Assembly (NCBI GenBank): GCA_964422295.1
Contig: CAYRAM010000021.1
Coordinates: forward strand, 1-45,521
Direction of reading: 5' to 3'
Origin: UBA12191 sp964422295
GTDB lineage: Bacteria; Planctomycetota; UBA8108; UBA1146
DNA length: 45,521 nt
Below are positions 26,149-35,418 of this stretch, piece after piece. Positions within the stretch are counted from its first letter, which is position 1; each line of letters opens with the position of its first letter. Position numbers and translations under genes: made by a program. Below the pieces are notes generated by a model, which saw only the letters and a program-made list of their open reading frames with translations, was not told the origin of the DNA and searched no databases.

Positions 26149-27532
26149 GGATCGCTCCCGTCAAATCGACGACAATGTTGTGCATGCGCAAAACAGTGTG
26201 TTCGTCAACTTCTCCGATTCCAAAGTGCAAACCAGGAGTCAAAGGCAGTAAGAGGACATCTTCAGTGGACTCTTCGTCATCGGAAGTGGATTGCCAATCC
26301 TCGAGGTAGGTCATCAAATCCCCGATGGGGCTGCCAAAAGCTTCTTCGATCTTCTCTTGTTCTTCTTCGCGCTCTTTTTTCTTTCTCTGCATCTGGTCAC
26401 GAAAAGACTCCCGTGCGACTGCCGTGCCATCCACTTTCTCAAGTTCCGCAAGATCACCGACCTCTGCGAGGTGTATGACAACGGGCAAATCATGTTCGAG
26501 GGGATTCAGGGATCCATTGCCCGTCAGATATATCAACTGGGGAGGGCCCAACAATTCGACGTCGATCGGCAAGTTGACGATTTCAGGATCTGTCGCCGAT
26601 CGCAATACAATCTGGTCCAGTCCGCCCATGAAAAACCGTGCGGGATGGCTGATATAAAGATCGCTGTCCACACGAGCGATTGAACTTGGAAAGGGTGGCC
26701 AATCCTCCTCAACGATCCATTCAAATCCCTCTGGATACCAATCGACCCCGACCCCATCCACTTCGAGGACGATGCTGATTCCATCAAACGCCGCCCTGAC
26801 ATGGGTCCAACGATCTGGAAGGACTCTCCTTGATTCAGATTGGGCCCGGTAAAAAGCAGAATCCATCTCTCCCATCGGGCTACCAATTTCCAGATAGACG
26901 GAACCGTCTCCGAGGAGCCCGACTTCAAAGGCTCCGGGTAAGCTCAAAATTGCCATGCGCATTTCCCTGCGCGGATCACTGAACCCGCCTGACGGCTCAA
27001 TCCCGTCTTCAGGATTCCACTCGGGCTGCCAGAATCTCACCCATGCGTCGACAGAAAAACCTCTGTGAACGTCATATCGAGGGAGCCAATTCGCCTGCAA
27101 GGCTGCGCCATCGTTCACGCAAAGCAGCCCGCTACCAACACTCCCAGGTACTGCCTCCACATGACCGGTGACACGAGCAAACTGCCTGAACGCACCCTCC
27201 ACCTCGTAATCATCTGGCAATGGATTTCCGGGAGGGATCTCTGCCAGGTCTTCAAAGTCCCACGCAGCGACGGTGGTGAAGCCATACGCAGTGACTTTTC
27301 GCTGATCGGGGTCAACCAGAATCCTGCTGGGCATCCCAGTGGATATAGACCAATTTCGAGCAGCCCTGACCGCAGTGGACACCTGGCTCGAAGCGACTTC
27401 CAAAGTCTGTCCTTCTCCAAAAGAACGAAACACCGATACAGACATCCCGAGAACCATAGTCAGGATCGACAGAACGATCAAAAGTTCAATAAGGGTGACG
27501 CCCCTACCAGGATCTGCAAATCGGTTCACCAT
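26141..27532 (-). CDS. gspH: GspH-like pseudopilin with LamG-like insertion
   Basis: This 463-residue protein starts at ATG 27532, overlapping gspG by 7 bases. The prepilin site is PGRG^VTLIE with Glu +5. Residues about 12-105 look like GspH/FimT (QVSTAVRAARNWSISTGMP). A LamG-like domain then runs about 125-320 (GSGLLCVNDGAALQANWLP, GFSVDAWVRFW, PDRWTHVRAAFDG, IVLEVDGVGVDW). A charged coiled stretch (QMQRKKKEREEEQEKIEEA) follows, and the C-terminus returns to a GspH-like ending (LTPGLHFGIGEVD). Usual GspH is about 170 residues, so roughly 290 are inserted. It presumably displays a ligand-binding sandwich along or at the end of the pseudopilus. Confidence 0.86.
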   Translation of the reverse strand: MVNRFADPGRGVTLIELLIVLSILTMVLGMSVSVFRSFGEGQTLEVASSQVSTAVRAARNWSISTGMPSRILVDPDQRKVTAYGFTTVAAWDFEDLAEIPPGNPLPDDYEVEGAFRQFARVTGHVEAVPGSVGSGLLCVNDGAALQANWLPRYDVHRGFSVDAWVRFWQPEWNPEDGIEPSGGFSDPRREMRMAILSLPGAFEVGLLGDGSVYLEIGSPMGEMDSAFYRAQSESRRVLPDRWTHVRAAFDGISIVLEVDGVGVDWYPEGFEWIVEEDWPPFPSSIARVDSDLYISHPARFFMGGLDQIVLRSATDPEIVNLPIDVELLGPPQLIYLTGNGSLNPLEHDLPVVIHLAEVGDLAELEKVDGTAVARESFRDQMQRKKKEREEEQEKIEEAFGSPIGDLMTYLEDWQSTSDDEESTEDVLLLPLTPGLHFGIGEVDEHTVLRMHNIVVDLTGAIRG

Positions 27533-28146
27533 TGAGATACATCATCTCCTTTGCCATTTTCATGGACACCATCAGGCCCGGCGGACCATATTTGAAATCG
27601 AAGAGGCTCGTGAAAGGTTGCAGTTTTATCGGATTGGCCTGCACCAACAATGACCGGTTTCCCATCACCCGTTACAGAAAACTCTCGACCATAATCACGA
27701 TTGTGAATGTAGACATAAGGGTTTCCCCATGGATCAACATATTCACGCAATTGGTTATCACCAAAGATCCAACTGATTTGCTCTACATTTTTGCTATCGA
27801 GAGTGTCAGCGTCCTGGTTCTCAAGATACTCTTCCGTGAAATCAAAATAGGTCCTGCCTTTGGCCCGGCTCGCAAGATGGGCAACCATGCTTTCGTTGCC
27901 GCAATCGAGGCCATTTCCGCTGAAACCGTACTCTTCCTCCATTGAAGTCGGGGGAAAATCACCGTGATCCAACGTGTAGGATTCAACACCCAGCATCAGT
28001 CTTTGAATTTCTGATTCCGCCGCAGAAACATTACTTTTCCGTATCGAGTAGCCCATCATTTGGCTACCCAAACCAGCCAAGACCCCGATGATGGCAATCA
28101 CCACCAACAACTCGACCAGCGTAAATCCGCTCTGCTGATCTCTCAT
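27526..28146 (-). CDS. gspG: Major pseudopilin, GspG-like
   Basis: This 206-residue protein starts at ATG 28146, directly after the TPR gene stop. The prepilin site is QQSG^FTLVELLVVIAIIGVLAG with Glu +5. The body has GspG features: Q-rich alpha helix (SAAESEIQRLMLGVESYTLD), HGDFPPTS, YVDPWGNPYVY and WSAGPDGV near the C-terminus, where type II GspG binds calcium. An insertion of about 60 residues (LDCGNESMVAHLASRAKGR...) lengthens it. It would form the pseudopilus shaft. Confidence 0.92.
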   Translation of the reverse strand: MRDQQSGFTLVELLVVIAIIGVLAGLGSQMMGYSIRKSNVSAAESEIQRLMLGVESYTLDHGDFPPTSMEEEYGFSGNGLDCGNESMVAHLASRAKGRTYFDFTEEYLENQDADTLDSKNVEQISWIFGDNQLREYVDPWGNPYVYIHNRDYGREFSVTGDGKPVIVGAGQSDKTATFHEPLRFQIWSAGPDGVHENGKGDDVSQW

Positions 28147-30510
28147 TCAAAACTCTCTTTCTTGGCTCTCACGAGGTCTCTTCCGGAAAATCTCGAACAT
28201 TTCAATTTGCATGGTGTAGTCACTGTCGAGTGGGGCCTGCCCTGAAACTCCCGCTTGCAACCCCCTCTTGCGTGAAATCCGGTAGGGGAGATCGCGGGCA
28301 ACACGCATACCGTCGAACCAGAGCTCTGCATTCCCTTTCCCCCCGGAATCGGTCGAGGCGAAACTGATCTCAAGAGAATGCCCCTCCGGAGCCGGATCCC
28401 ATTTACTCGGGACCAAGTCATACTCATCAGCATGTTCTTCAGAATCAGTCCGGATCATTACCGGGTCGCTATCACCGAGAAGTACAAATCCCAATACTCC
28501 GTCAGGATCCCTGAAGAAAACGATTCCACCTCCTGATTGATCCTCAATTCGCAATCCCACTCGTGTCCCTTCGCCCGATTTCAGCAATCGCATGGAGGTC
28601 CGAATGCCGATTAACCGCGGAGTAAGAAGATCTCTTTTGATGGTCGTCAATCTGTCCGGTTGAAATTTTTGAACTCCATCGAAGACGGCCATGCCGTCAA
28701 CGAGATTGACGTTGATTCCAAAGGACTCTTCTTCGAGCCAGTTATTTCTCAATGCACTCCCTGATTCCCTGCGGAAATCATCCACCCAATATTCCTGACC
28801 CAAAATCCGGTCAACTTTCCTCAAAGAACGCAAAGCCCATGAAAGGGATGTGGACATATCTACAGACTGTGATTCTCGTTGATCTTTTGAAAACAGATTA
28901 ATACTGCGCAGTAAAGCTTCGCGCGCCTCTGGAAAATCTTTCATTGCATACAGAAAACGGGCATAGGCATTCCATGAGTCTGGATTCTCTGGGTCTTCTT
29001 CAGTAACTGTTTCGAGCAACCCTTTCGCTCTCTCAAGATTCCCCCCTGGTCCCTCCTGGGCCATCGCCAATCGAACTCGTAATTCAGGGGTGTTCATGCC
29101 ACTTGCAAGGGCATACTCGAGCCATCTTCTGGCAGCGGCGTTCAACCCTTGTTCAAGGTAAACATCACCAAGAAGCAAGCAGCACTCGGAAAAGGCCGCA
29201 GCACTCAAGATGTCCGACTGCATCAAATTTTGGATTGAAGGCACAGGATCCCAGTCAGGCTCAATTCTCCTGCGTGCTGAAATAGACAATATGCTCGCTT
29301 GCCATGTTGAATCAGGTCTCGTTCTCGCTTCTTCATAGAGCCGCAGGGCAGAAGAGAGATCGCCTTGGCTTTCCAAGACATATGCCTCAACCAATCGCCA
29401 ATCGACAGGTGCCATCTCTGATTCGGCGGTCGAAGCGAGTAGATCAAGAGCCCTTTGAAAATCACCTTTTCTGGCAAAAGAAAGCGCATAAGTCGTCGCA
29501 GCAACGGCATCGACCTCCCCTGCGGAAAATGCCTTTCGAAAATCGTCCTCTGCGCCTGGGAGGTCACCATCCAGCAATCTCACCGAACCGCGATAGAGAT
29601 AGGCTCTTCCTGAGGCATCTCCGAATGCGAGCAAATCTTCCATCAACGCTTCCACTTTTTCACCACTGCCAGGAATCCTTGCGGCATGATCTTCAGCAGC
29701 CCAGCGTATTTCCCGCAGGAGGACTTCGGTGTCGCTGCCACCCCCACCTTCACGCAATTGGAGGGCAATGTTGCGGGAGTCTTCTGTTCTGCCCAGGGCG
29801 TCATAAAGGACGACCAACCGTCTCATCGCTGTTACGACAGAGGGGTCTTCACGGTCCCCTTTGGCCAACTCTTCAAGAAGAATCACTGCCGCTTCAAGAT
29901 CACCAATTCGTATCAACGATCGAATTGCACTATCACGAAGATCCAACCCTGCGCGATTGACGCCGGCCCTAATCCCAATAAGAAGGATTTCGCTCTCCCT
30001 GAGGAGATTTCGATCACGCTGATCTTCGTCTGTTGTGGTAAATTCCCGACCGATGTAGAGCGGCAATAATCTTTCAAATGCGTCTGGCTTGCCTGGGTCA
30101 AGCATCACTGCGGATTCAAGATGAACGATGGCCATCGATCTCAAATTGATTTCCGAATCAAGGCACCAATCCGCAAGTTCCATCTGATCATCGTAATTGG
30201 TTTGCTCAATTTTCTTTAGCCGCTTTTCATAAACCGCTTCAGGAGGATTGCTGTAAAGGATCCGGACGATATTCGATTTTTGTACGGTGGTGCTTCCACC
30301 GGCAGTTTCGAATTTCACAAAATCTTCACGTTCCAGAATGATCTTGCCCACAAAGCGATTGCCGTTCGCCAATTCAAGAACGTCATGAGGGCGAACTTCC
30401 AAATCTTCCGCCGGGGACTGGGCCAGGATTGAGACACCCAGGAATAACGAAACCATCCCGGAAAGAAGGAAGTTCACATAGGAGAGCCCTGAATACTTTC
30501 TGCGAATCAT
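28147..30510 (-). CDS. Exported TPR protein with Sm-like start and lectin-like end
   Basis: Start ATG 30510 overlaps the previous stop (ATGA) with GGAGGAGGA before it, giving 787 residues. A signal peptide/anchor (SGMVSLFLGVSILAQ) is followed by a small Sm/SH3-like beta unit (DVLELANGNRFVGKIILERE...VQKSNIVRIL), a pairing common with TPRs in this phylum. Tetratricopeptide-like repeats fill about 95-560 (SGRAYLYRGSVRLLDGDLP, PDSWNAYARFLYAMKDFPE). The last 200 residues form a beta-sandwich resembling LamG/concanavalin domains (NAELWFDGMRVARDLPYRI, YTMQIEMFEIF). In pilus systems TPR lipoproteins act as pilotin or PilF-type assembly factors; this is a plausible analogue, not an assigned one. Confidence 0.85.
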   Translation of the reverse strand: MIRRKYSGLSYVNFLLSGMVSLFLGVSILAQSPAEDLEVRPHDVLELANGNRFVGKIILEREDFVKFETAGGSTTVQKSNIVRILYSNPPEAVYEKRLKKIEQTNYDDQMELADWCLDSEINLRSMAIVHLESAVMLDPGKPDAFERLLPLYIGREFTTTDEDQRDRNLLRESEILLIGIRAGVNRAGLDLRDSAIRSLIRIGDLEAAVILLEELAKGDREDPSVVTAMRRLVVLYDALGRTEDSRNIALQLREGGGGSDTEVLLREIRWAAEDHAARIPGSGEKVEALMEDLLAFGDASGRAYLYRGSVRLLDGDLPGAEDDFRKAFSAGEVDAVAATTYALSFARKGDFQRALDLLASTAESEMAPVDWRLVEAYVLESQGDLSSALRLYEEARTRPDSTWQASILSISARRRIEPDWDPVPSIQNLMQSDILSAAAFSECCLLLGDVYLEQGLNAAARRWLEYALASGMNTPELRVRLAMAQEGPGGNLERAKGLLETVTEEDPENPDSWNAYARFLYAMKDFPEAREALLRSINLFSKDQRESQSVDMSTSLSWALRSLRKVDRILGQEYWVDDFRRESGSALRNNWLEEESFGINVNLVDGMAVFDGVQKFQPDRLTTIKRDLLTPRLIGIRTSMRLLKSGEGTRVGLRIEDQSGGGIVFFRDPDGVLGFVLLGDSDPVMIRTDSEEHADEYDLVPSKWDPAPEGHSLEISFASTDSGGKGNAELWFDGMRVARDLPYRISRKRGLQAGVSGQAPLDSDYTMQIEMFEIFRKRPRESQEREF

Positions 30511-30887
30511 TCCTCCTCCGAACCGATGTCGACGGGTGGAGAAGCTTCCGAGTCCAACCATGCAGAGTTATCTGCCGAGAAGAGGGGTGGCAACGGGATT
30601 CTTCTTCTCAAATCCCCCAATGGAGGAATCTCCAAATTACCCATGGGGACACTTTTCCAATCACTGATCGCCTTGAACGGATTCCTCCGGGCGAGAGCAG
30701 GATCAGCCTCATACCATTCGATTCGAACCACCCCCCCCACAGCCCCACCGGAACTGGAACCAGGATCCCGCAGGTCCACCCCTGCGAGCGGATCGGAAAG
30801 GATGAGCGTTTGGGCCAATCCCAATACACTGAGGAGCAGGAATGCTGCCCCGATGGCGCAGAAGCCCTTTTCGATATTCCAACGCAT
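30507..30887 (-). CDS. Small membrane protein, GspC/PilP-like position
   Basis: This 126-residue protein starts at ATG 30887 directly after the PilO-like stop. It has one N-terminal membrane segment (CAIGAAFLLLSVLGLAQTLIL) and a Pro/Gly-rich extracytoplasmic part with RRNPFKAISDWK and IPPLGDLRRRIPLPPLF. The 'NPF' motif and the place after PilM-N-O recall PilP or the N-terminal half of GspC, which bridge the inner-membrane platform to the secretin. Similarity is too thin for naming. It is coupled to the TPR gene. Confidence 0.75.
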   Translation of the reverse strand: MRWNIEKGFCAIGAAFLLLSVLGLAQTLILSDPLAGVDLRDPGSSSGGAVGGVVRIEWYEADPALARRNPFKAISDWKSVPMGNLEIPPLGDLRRRIPLPPLFSADNSAWLDSEASPPVDIGSEEE

Positions 30888-31688
30888 TTAACCCCGCCTG
30901 TTCGTTCTGGGGGAACGACGATTACCTGAAGTCTCTTCCCGAGGTTTTTCAATATCCAAACCCACCACTCGCAGGGTTACTTCGAGTTGGCCATTGGATC
31001 CGTCCGTCGACTTCATACGTTCAGGCTCAATGGAGAGAAAGACGTTGTTGGCCTGAAACCGAGAGAACAACTCAGAAATTTGCACTGGAGAGCAAGTGAT
31101 TCGAAAAGTGACAGGATAACGTGCGAGCACAACCTCAGAATCGGCGAAATCCTCCTGTGATCGAACCCCGGGGACGATCTCAAGGACACTTTCCAACTGC
31201 ACCTGAAGAACCACGGAAAGGAATCGATCCAACACTTCCAGAAGCCGATATCGATCACTCCATTCTTCCGGATTCAAATTGGCTTTTTCTTCAAAGTTGG
31301 GCACATTGGATGGCGTCATTACGCCAAGACGGTTGGCTTTTTCACGAAAGTCATTCCAAACAGAATCCTTGGATCGCTTAAACTCCGTTGCAATGGCGTC
31401 AGGATCTTCCGGCATCGTAAACAATGGTCGAGCAGAAATAGAAACCTTGCCCAAGAGGTCTCTTCCACGATCTTCAAGCGCAGACCTGCTTTGTCTTTCG
31501 ACATCGACCATGCCGTCAAGGTCTTGCAATTTTTGAGCAAGGACGACCGATTTCTCTTCTTGCCTCTGTAAATCAGCCTCATGCTGACTGCGAAGCTCCT
31601 TGGCGATATTCGACAGAACCATGAAGACTACGAGAGTCGCCAGTGCTTTGATCAGAGTTGGTTTATTTTTGTGCCAAAGTTCCTGCAT
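30888..31688 (-). CDS. PilO/GspM-like inner-membrane alignment protein
   Basis: This 266-residue protein has an N-terminal transmembrane helix (ALATLVVFMVLSNIA), a coiled coil (about 35-80, ELRSQHEADLQRQEEKSVVL), and a C-terminal ferredoxin-like region (VVLARYPVTFRITCSPVQIS, LEVTLRVVGLDI) in the PilO/GspM pattern. A basic tail (NRRSPRTNRRG) ends it. It starts 2 bases after the PilM-N stop. With the PilM-N fusion it would form the inner-membrane platform that couples the cytosolic ATPase to the pseudopilus. Confidence 0.82.
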   Translation of the reverse strand: MQELWHKNKPTLIKALATLVVFMVLSNIAKELRSQHEADLQRQEEKSVVLAQKLQDLDGMVDVERQSRSALEDRGRDLLGKVSISARPLFTMPEDPDAIATEFKRSKDSVWNDFREKANRLGVMTPSNVPNFEEKANLNPEEWSDRYRLLEVLDRFLSVVLQVQLESVLEIVPGVRSQEDFADSEVVLARYPVTFRITCSPVQISELFSRFQANNVFLSIEPERMKSTDGSNGQLEVTLRVVGLDIEKPREETSGNRRSPRTNRRG

Positions 31689-31690
31689 AT

Positions 31691-33301
31691 TTAATTCCTC
31701 ATGAATGGGGACCGCGGCCTACCCCCACGATTTCTGCCTCGCGGACTCGCTTCAGGCATATTTCCATCGGGTGAAACCATGATTTGAAATGGATAAGAAC
31801 CACTCTTCAAATCCTGGAGATCGGCCTTGACTCTCTTGACTCCCGGAATTGCATCCAGGATGTCCCTGAGTTCATCGATGGCGTCCACGCCTCTGCGACC
31901 GGAGTTATCCGAGCGCCCTTGCAATTCGACTTCAACTCCCAACTCCCCTTCCCCTGAGAGGCGGCGCAAAAGAACGAGATCAATCGCGATCTCCTGCGGC
32001 AAATCGACCCTCAATCCATCCAGGATTCGGGCATAGAATCTTCCTGTTTCAACCTCTTCGAGAATGCGGGTTTCGCGTTTGCGTAAAACGTCATTTTCTT
32101 TCCGGGCAATTTCCTCCGATTGCGTCCAGCCCTGGATTTTGGCCTCCCAGGATCGCAAATTTTGGCTGGCGCCAGTCGCCCTTCCACCGGCGATGGAAGC
32201 GTCAAAGAATTGAACACCAATGGTGAGGAGAAAACATGCGATGGCACCGTAGAGAAACGCTGTCTTTTCCCTGAATGTCTTTCGCTGGCGTTCAGCCTCG
32301 GGAAGCAGATCGACGAATCGTTCCTCTGAATCCAAAACCGCCGCACCAATACCGGCAGACAAACTCCAACTTGATTCAGGCAACCCTGGAATCGATAAAG
32401 CTTCCACTTCAGTCTCCAGGGATCGGCTTAATTCCCCACCAAGCTTTGCCAATTGCGCTCCTGCACCGGATACACGCAACAGGTTTGATTCGACTGCTTC
32501 TATTTTCAATTGAGCTTGGCAGAAATTCAGGGAAGACCCCAGCAGTTGAGACAGTTGTGAAATCCAACCCCGATAACATTGGCTCACGGTGTCTTCAGAT
32601 GAAACAAGATCACCACTGACATATGCCTCAGCCATTGACTCCGCTTCAGCTTGACTGACGGAGCAACGTTCCTGGACAGATTCGACGAATTGATCGACTC
32701 CAAACCGAACACTCCTGGCAAAGAGCAAGCGGTCACCAGCAACCAACAAAACCTGGGTTTCACTCACTCCGACATCCCCAAGGATGACGGTTTGATCTTC
32801 CCGCAAATTGCCCGTGACCAAATGGGAGTGATATACGCCAATGGCTGCAGGGATAGCATGCCTGATTCGACCACCGGCCTCACCCGCCTCATCGATCCAT
32901 GGCTGGATCAACCGATCCTTCCCCATGCCCAAAAGTAAAAGAGTGTCTTCAGAGGAACTTTCAGGGACCTGAAGCTCGATATGCCCTCCGGATAATTGAT
33001 CCCCGGTGCGCTCTGAAACTTCTTGAATTTCATAATGGAGTATCAGATCGAGACGCCAACTGGGCACGGGTGGAACACCATGATATCTCAGGGATGACGA
33101 CTCTGAATCAAGGGCAAGGACCATGTTATTTCTAGAAAATCCGGCCCCATGAAGTTGGCCGCAAAACTGGGTCAATCCTGTGTTATCGGCATCGGTGTGT
33201 ACGCGGCCCACTTCGACTGAGCTGCCATTGCCGATGATCTCGACGGCCCTCCAACCAGCAATGGTTTTTTCAACAACAGTAGCGCGACCTTTGTAAGCCA
33301 T
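31691..33301 (-). CDS. PilM-PilN fusion (GspL-like)
   Basis: ATG 33301 (AGGGG upstream; one base overlap with previous TGA) gives 536 residues. The cytoplasmic part (1-335) is an actin-fold PilM: VILGDVGVSETQVLLVAGDR and LLRVSGAGAQLAKLGGELS. A transmembrane helix lies near 348-366 (FLYGAIACFLLTIGVQFF), followed by coiled coil and a PilN-like ferredoxin domain (FYARILDGLRVDLPQEIAI, LRDILDAIPGVKRVKADLQ). The tail is Arg/Gly-rich. Fusion of PilM and PilN gives the same architecture as GspL of type II secretion systems. Confidence 0.88.
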   Translation of the reverse strand: MAYKGRATVVEKTIAGWRAVEIIGNGSSVEVGRVHTDADNTGLTQFCGQLHGAGFSRNNMVLALDSESSSLRYHGVPPVPSWRLDLILHYEIQEVSERTGDQLSGGHIELQVPESSSEDTLLLLGMGKDRLIQPWIDEAGEAGGRIRHAIPAAIGVYHSHLVTGNLREDQTVILGDVGVSETQVLLVAGDRLLFARSVRFGVDQFVESVQERCSVSQAEAESMAEAYVSGDLVSSEDTVSQCYRGWISQLSQLLGSSLNFCQAQLKIEAVESNLLRVSGAGAQLAKLGGELSRSLETEVEALSIPGLPESSWSLSAGIGAAVLDSEERFVDLLPEAERQRKTFREKTAFLYGAIACFLLTIGVQFFDASIAGGRATGASQNLRSWEAKIQGWTQSEEIARKENDVLRKRETRILEEVETGRFYARILDGLRVDLPQEIAIDLVLLRRLSGEGELGVEVELQGRSDNSGRRGVDAIDELRDILDAIPGVKRVKADLQDLKSGSYPFQIMVSPDGNMPEASPRGRNRGGRPRSPFMRN

Positions 33302-35418
33302 CAAATCCCCTTTGCCTCAACGATTTTGATGCCCTGCTCAGCCTCACTCGCAGCCTCAGAATCCGGAGAGGAGTCGATGACATGCTGGTAGTAAAATCGA
33401 GCCAATTCACCTCGTTCCTCGTCCACTGCTTTCTCAGCCAAGGACAACAAAGTTTGCAATTTCCCCAACGCACTTTTCTCTTCTTGCACATCTTGGAGAC
33501 TGTCGATTTCAGAGAGGATTTGGTCAGCTGTATCGGAAATATCCAGGCCTGCAAAACGCACCTGTGCCTCTTTGCAAATCTCAACGAGAAAATTCTCCGC
33601 TGGAGAACCCGGATATCTGCGTATATCGTCTTGGACCGCTTTAAGTTGCGCTTTGATCGCCGAGATTTCCGCATCCAGTCTGTTTTGATACACTTTCATA
33701 CGGGAGTCCAAATCATCACGCCAACCCATTTGATTGCGCGCACTCTGCATCAAGCGATATGCATCGCCCTCTTTCCTCATGCTGAGCAACCTGTCCAAAT
33801 CGATCAGGATCTTGTTCAAAGTCTCTTGTTCACGCGCACTGCTCGCAGAGATCGAGAGATCGATGGCTCCGCCAGCCTCCAACATCCCATGATCCGCAGA
33901 GACGATTAGGTCGCCATTATCAGGGTCAGTATTCCCAGACCAATTGACCGATTCAGACATCGCGAGGACCACCTGCTGATTTCCTTCGCCGATTGAAAAT
34001 TCGTCGCCAAAGAAATTAAACTTCCCATCGGTCATTTCAGTCGCCACTTGGATCCCATCGAGGAAGCCCAAGATGGGCAGGGACAAGCGCTTGTTCTTGA
34101 TCCGAAAAACGATCATGGCTGGGGTCGTTTGCTGAACAGACCAAGAAAAATCAACGCGCTGATCCTGTGCACGTCCAAATTGCTGAACTACTGCAGATTC
34201 ACCTGCTTCAACAAGTTCAAAACCGATGCGGAACGAGCCGTCTTCACCGGAAACGAAAGTTTCCTTGCGAACAGGCAACAATTGACCCCATGGCTGCATT
34301 CGAGGTTCACCCAATGCGACTCTGAGATTGGATATCATTTCGAGTCTGCCCCTGAGGATCTGACTCACTCCCCGATTATCCAACTGAACGGTAACCCGTT
34401 GTTGATCCGATTCGTTCTTGAGTGAGAAAGCAGGCAATGCGTCAACATCGATAATTTTTGCAACCCACTGATCCACCAAGAGGGACCCCCTGCTGGAACC
34501 GCTTGAAATCCCCACCACTGAAATTTGAGCGCTGGCAAAACCTTCTGATACGGCCGCAGGAGACTCCAGAGCAATCCGACTCCAAGCGGATCTCTGTTGT
34601 ACCAAGGAAAATTGCTCTGTGATCACTGGGCTTTCTTCATCCGAGGTTTCGGTCCACCTTACAGCAATACCGTATCGATCAAATCCCAGCCCTTTCATCG
34701 CAGCCGTCAGCAATAGCCCCTGGCCCGCCTTGACACTGAAATGTTCGGACCATATCAATCTCAGCGCTCCATCGGCAGCAGGATCCCCACTGATCTCCAA
34801 CCATCTCTCACCTTGAACGGCATCCGATCCGCCGCTTTGAGAGACTTCGATGTTGTCTCCGTGCTGTATCCAACTCTCGACAGGAATGTCTGCTTCGAAA
34901 GCACCAGCCCCTGAAAGGAGATCACCAGGAATTTGCATCGCATTCGGATCGGCAGCGAGGTTACTCAACAGGTCAAAACTTGAATAAAACAGCGTCGCGA
35001 GAATGCCAATGAAGACGATCGTCTGAAGTGCGACAGATCCACCAGGTTCGACGTTTTCAGTATTTGTTCTGCGGACGACCAAATCCGCTCCGGGCGCATC
35101 AGCAACCACTTGCGAAGATTTGACCCCAGCTGAAACAGCAAATACCGTTGACCCGATCCGGAACTGATCTCCGGATTTCAACTGTGCTTGTTTGACTTTA
35201 TCGCCGTCAACAAATACGCCATTACTCGAATCCAAATCAGCGACAAACCAGCGATCACCCTTTGAGACGATGGCGGCATGCTTTCCAGACACATTGCCGT
35301 CTGCAAGGACAATGTTGCAACCAGGATTTCGCCCGATGACCATTTTGTCGGAAATGGGAATTTGGCGTTCACCGGACTCATCCCGATAACGCAATATCAG
35401 CTTTTGGAGAGAGCTCAT
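33301..35418 (-). CDS. FHA-domain membrane protein with beta-sandwich ectodomain
   Basis: This 705-residue protein has an FHA domain (about 1-95) with the phosphothreonine-binding set MVIGRNPGCNIVL, NVSGKHAAI and LDSSNGVFVDG. A transmembrane helix follows at 129-148. The ectodomain has a CBM/jelly-roll-like region (about 170-335, GERWLEISGDPAADGALRLI), a second beta-rich region (340-560), then a helical coiled-coil (570-690) ending in a TPR-like LARFYYQHVIDSSPDSEAA. It overlaps the activator gene by ATGA. It could transmit a phosphorylation state across the membrane to the pseudopilus; this is inference. Confidence 0.87.
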   Translation of the reverse strand: MSSLQKLILRYRDESGERQIPISDKMVIGRNPGCNIVLADGNVSGKHAAIVSKGDRWFVADLDSSNGVFVDGDKVKQAQLKSGDQFRIGSTVFAVSAGVKSSQVVADAPGADLVVRRTNTENVEPGGSVALQTIVFIGILATLFYSSFDLLSNLAADPNAMQIPGDLLSGAGAFEADIPVESWIQHGDNIEVSQSGGSDAVQGERWLEISGDPAADGALRLIWSEHFSVKAGQGLLLTAAMKGLGFDRYGIAVRWTETSDEESPVITEQFSLVQQRSAWSRIALESPAAVSEGFASAQISVVGISSGSSRGSLLVDQWVAKIIDVDALPAFSLKNESDQQRVTVQLDNRGVSQILRGRLEMISNLRVALGEPRMQPWGQLLPVRKETFVSGEDGSFRIGFELVEAGESAVVQQFGRAQDQRVDFSWSVQQTTPAMIVFRIKNKRLSLPILGFLDGIQVATEMTDGKFNFFGDEFSIGEGNQQVVLAMSESVNWSGNTDPDNGDLIVSADHGMLEAGGAIDLSISASSAREQETLNKILIDLDRLLSMRKEGDAYRLMQSARNQMGWRDDLDSRMKVYQNRLDAEISAIKAQLKAVQDDIRRYPGSPAENFLVEICKEAQVRFAGLDISDTADQILSEIDSLQDVQEEKSALGKLQTLLSLAEKAVDEERGELARFYYQHVIDSSPDSEAASEAEQGIKIVEAKGI

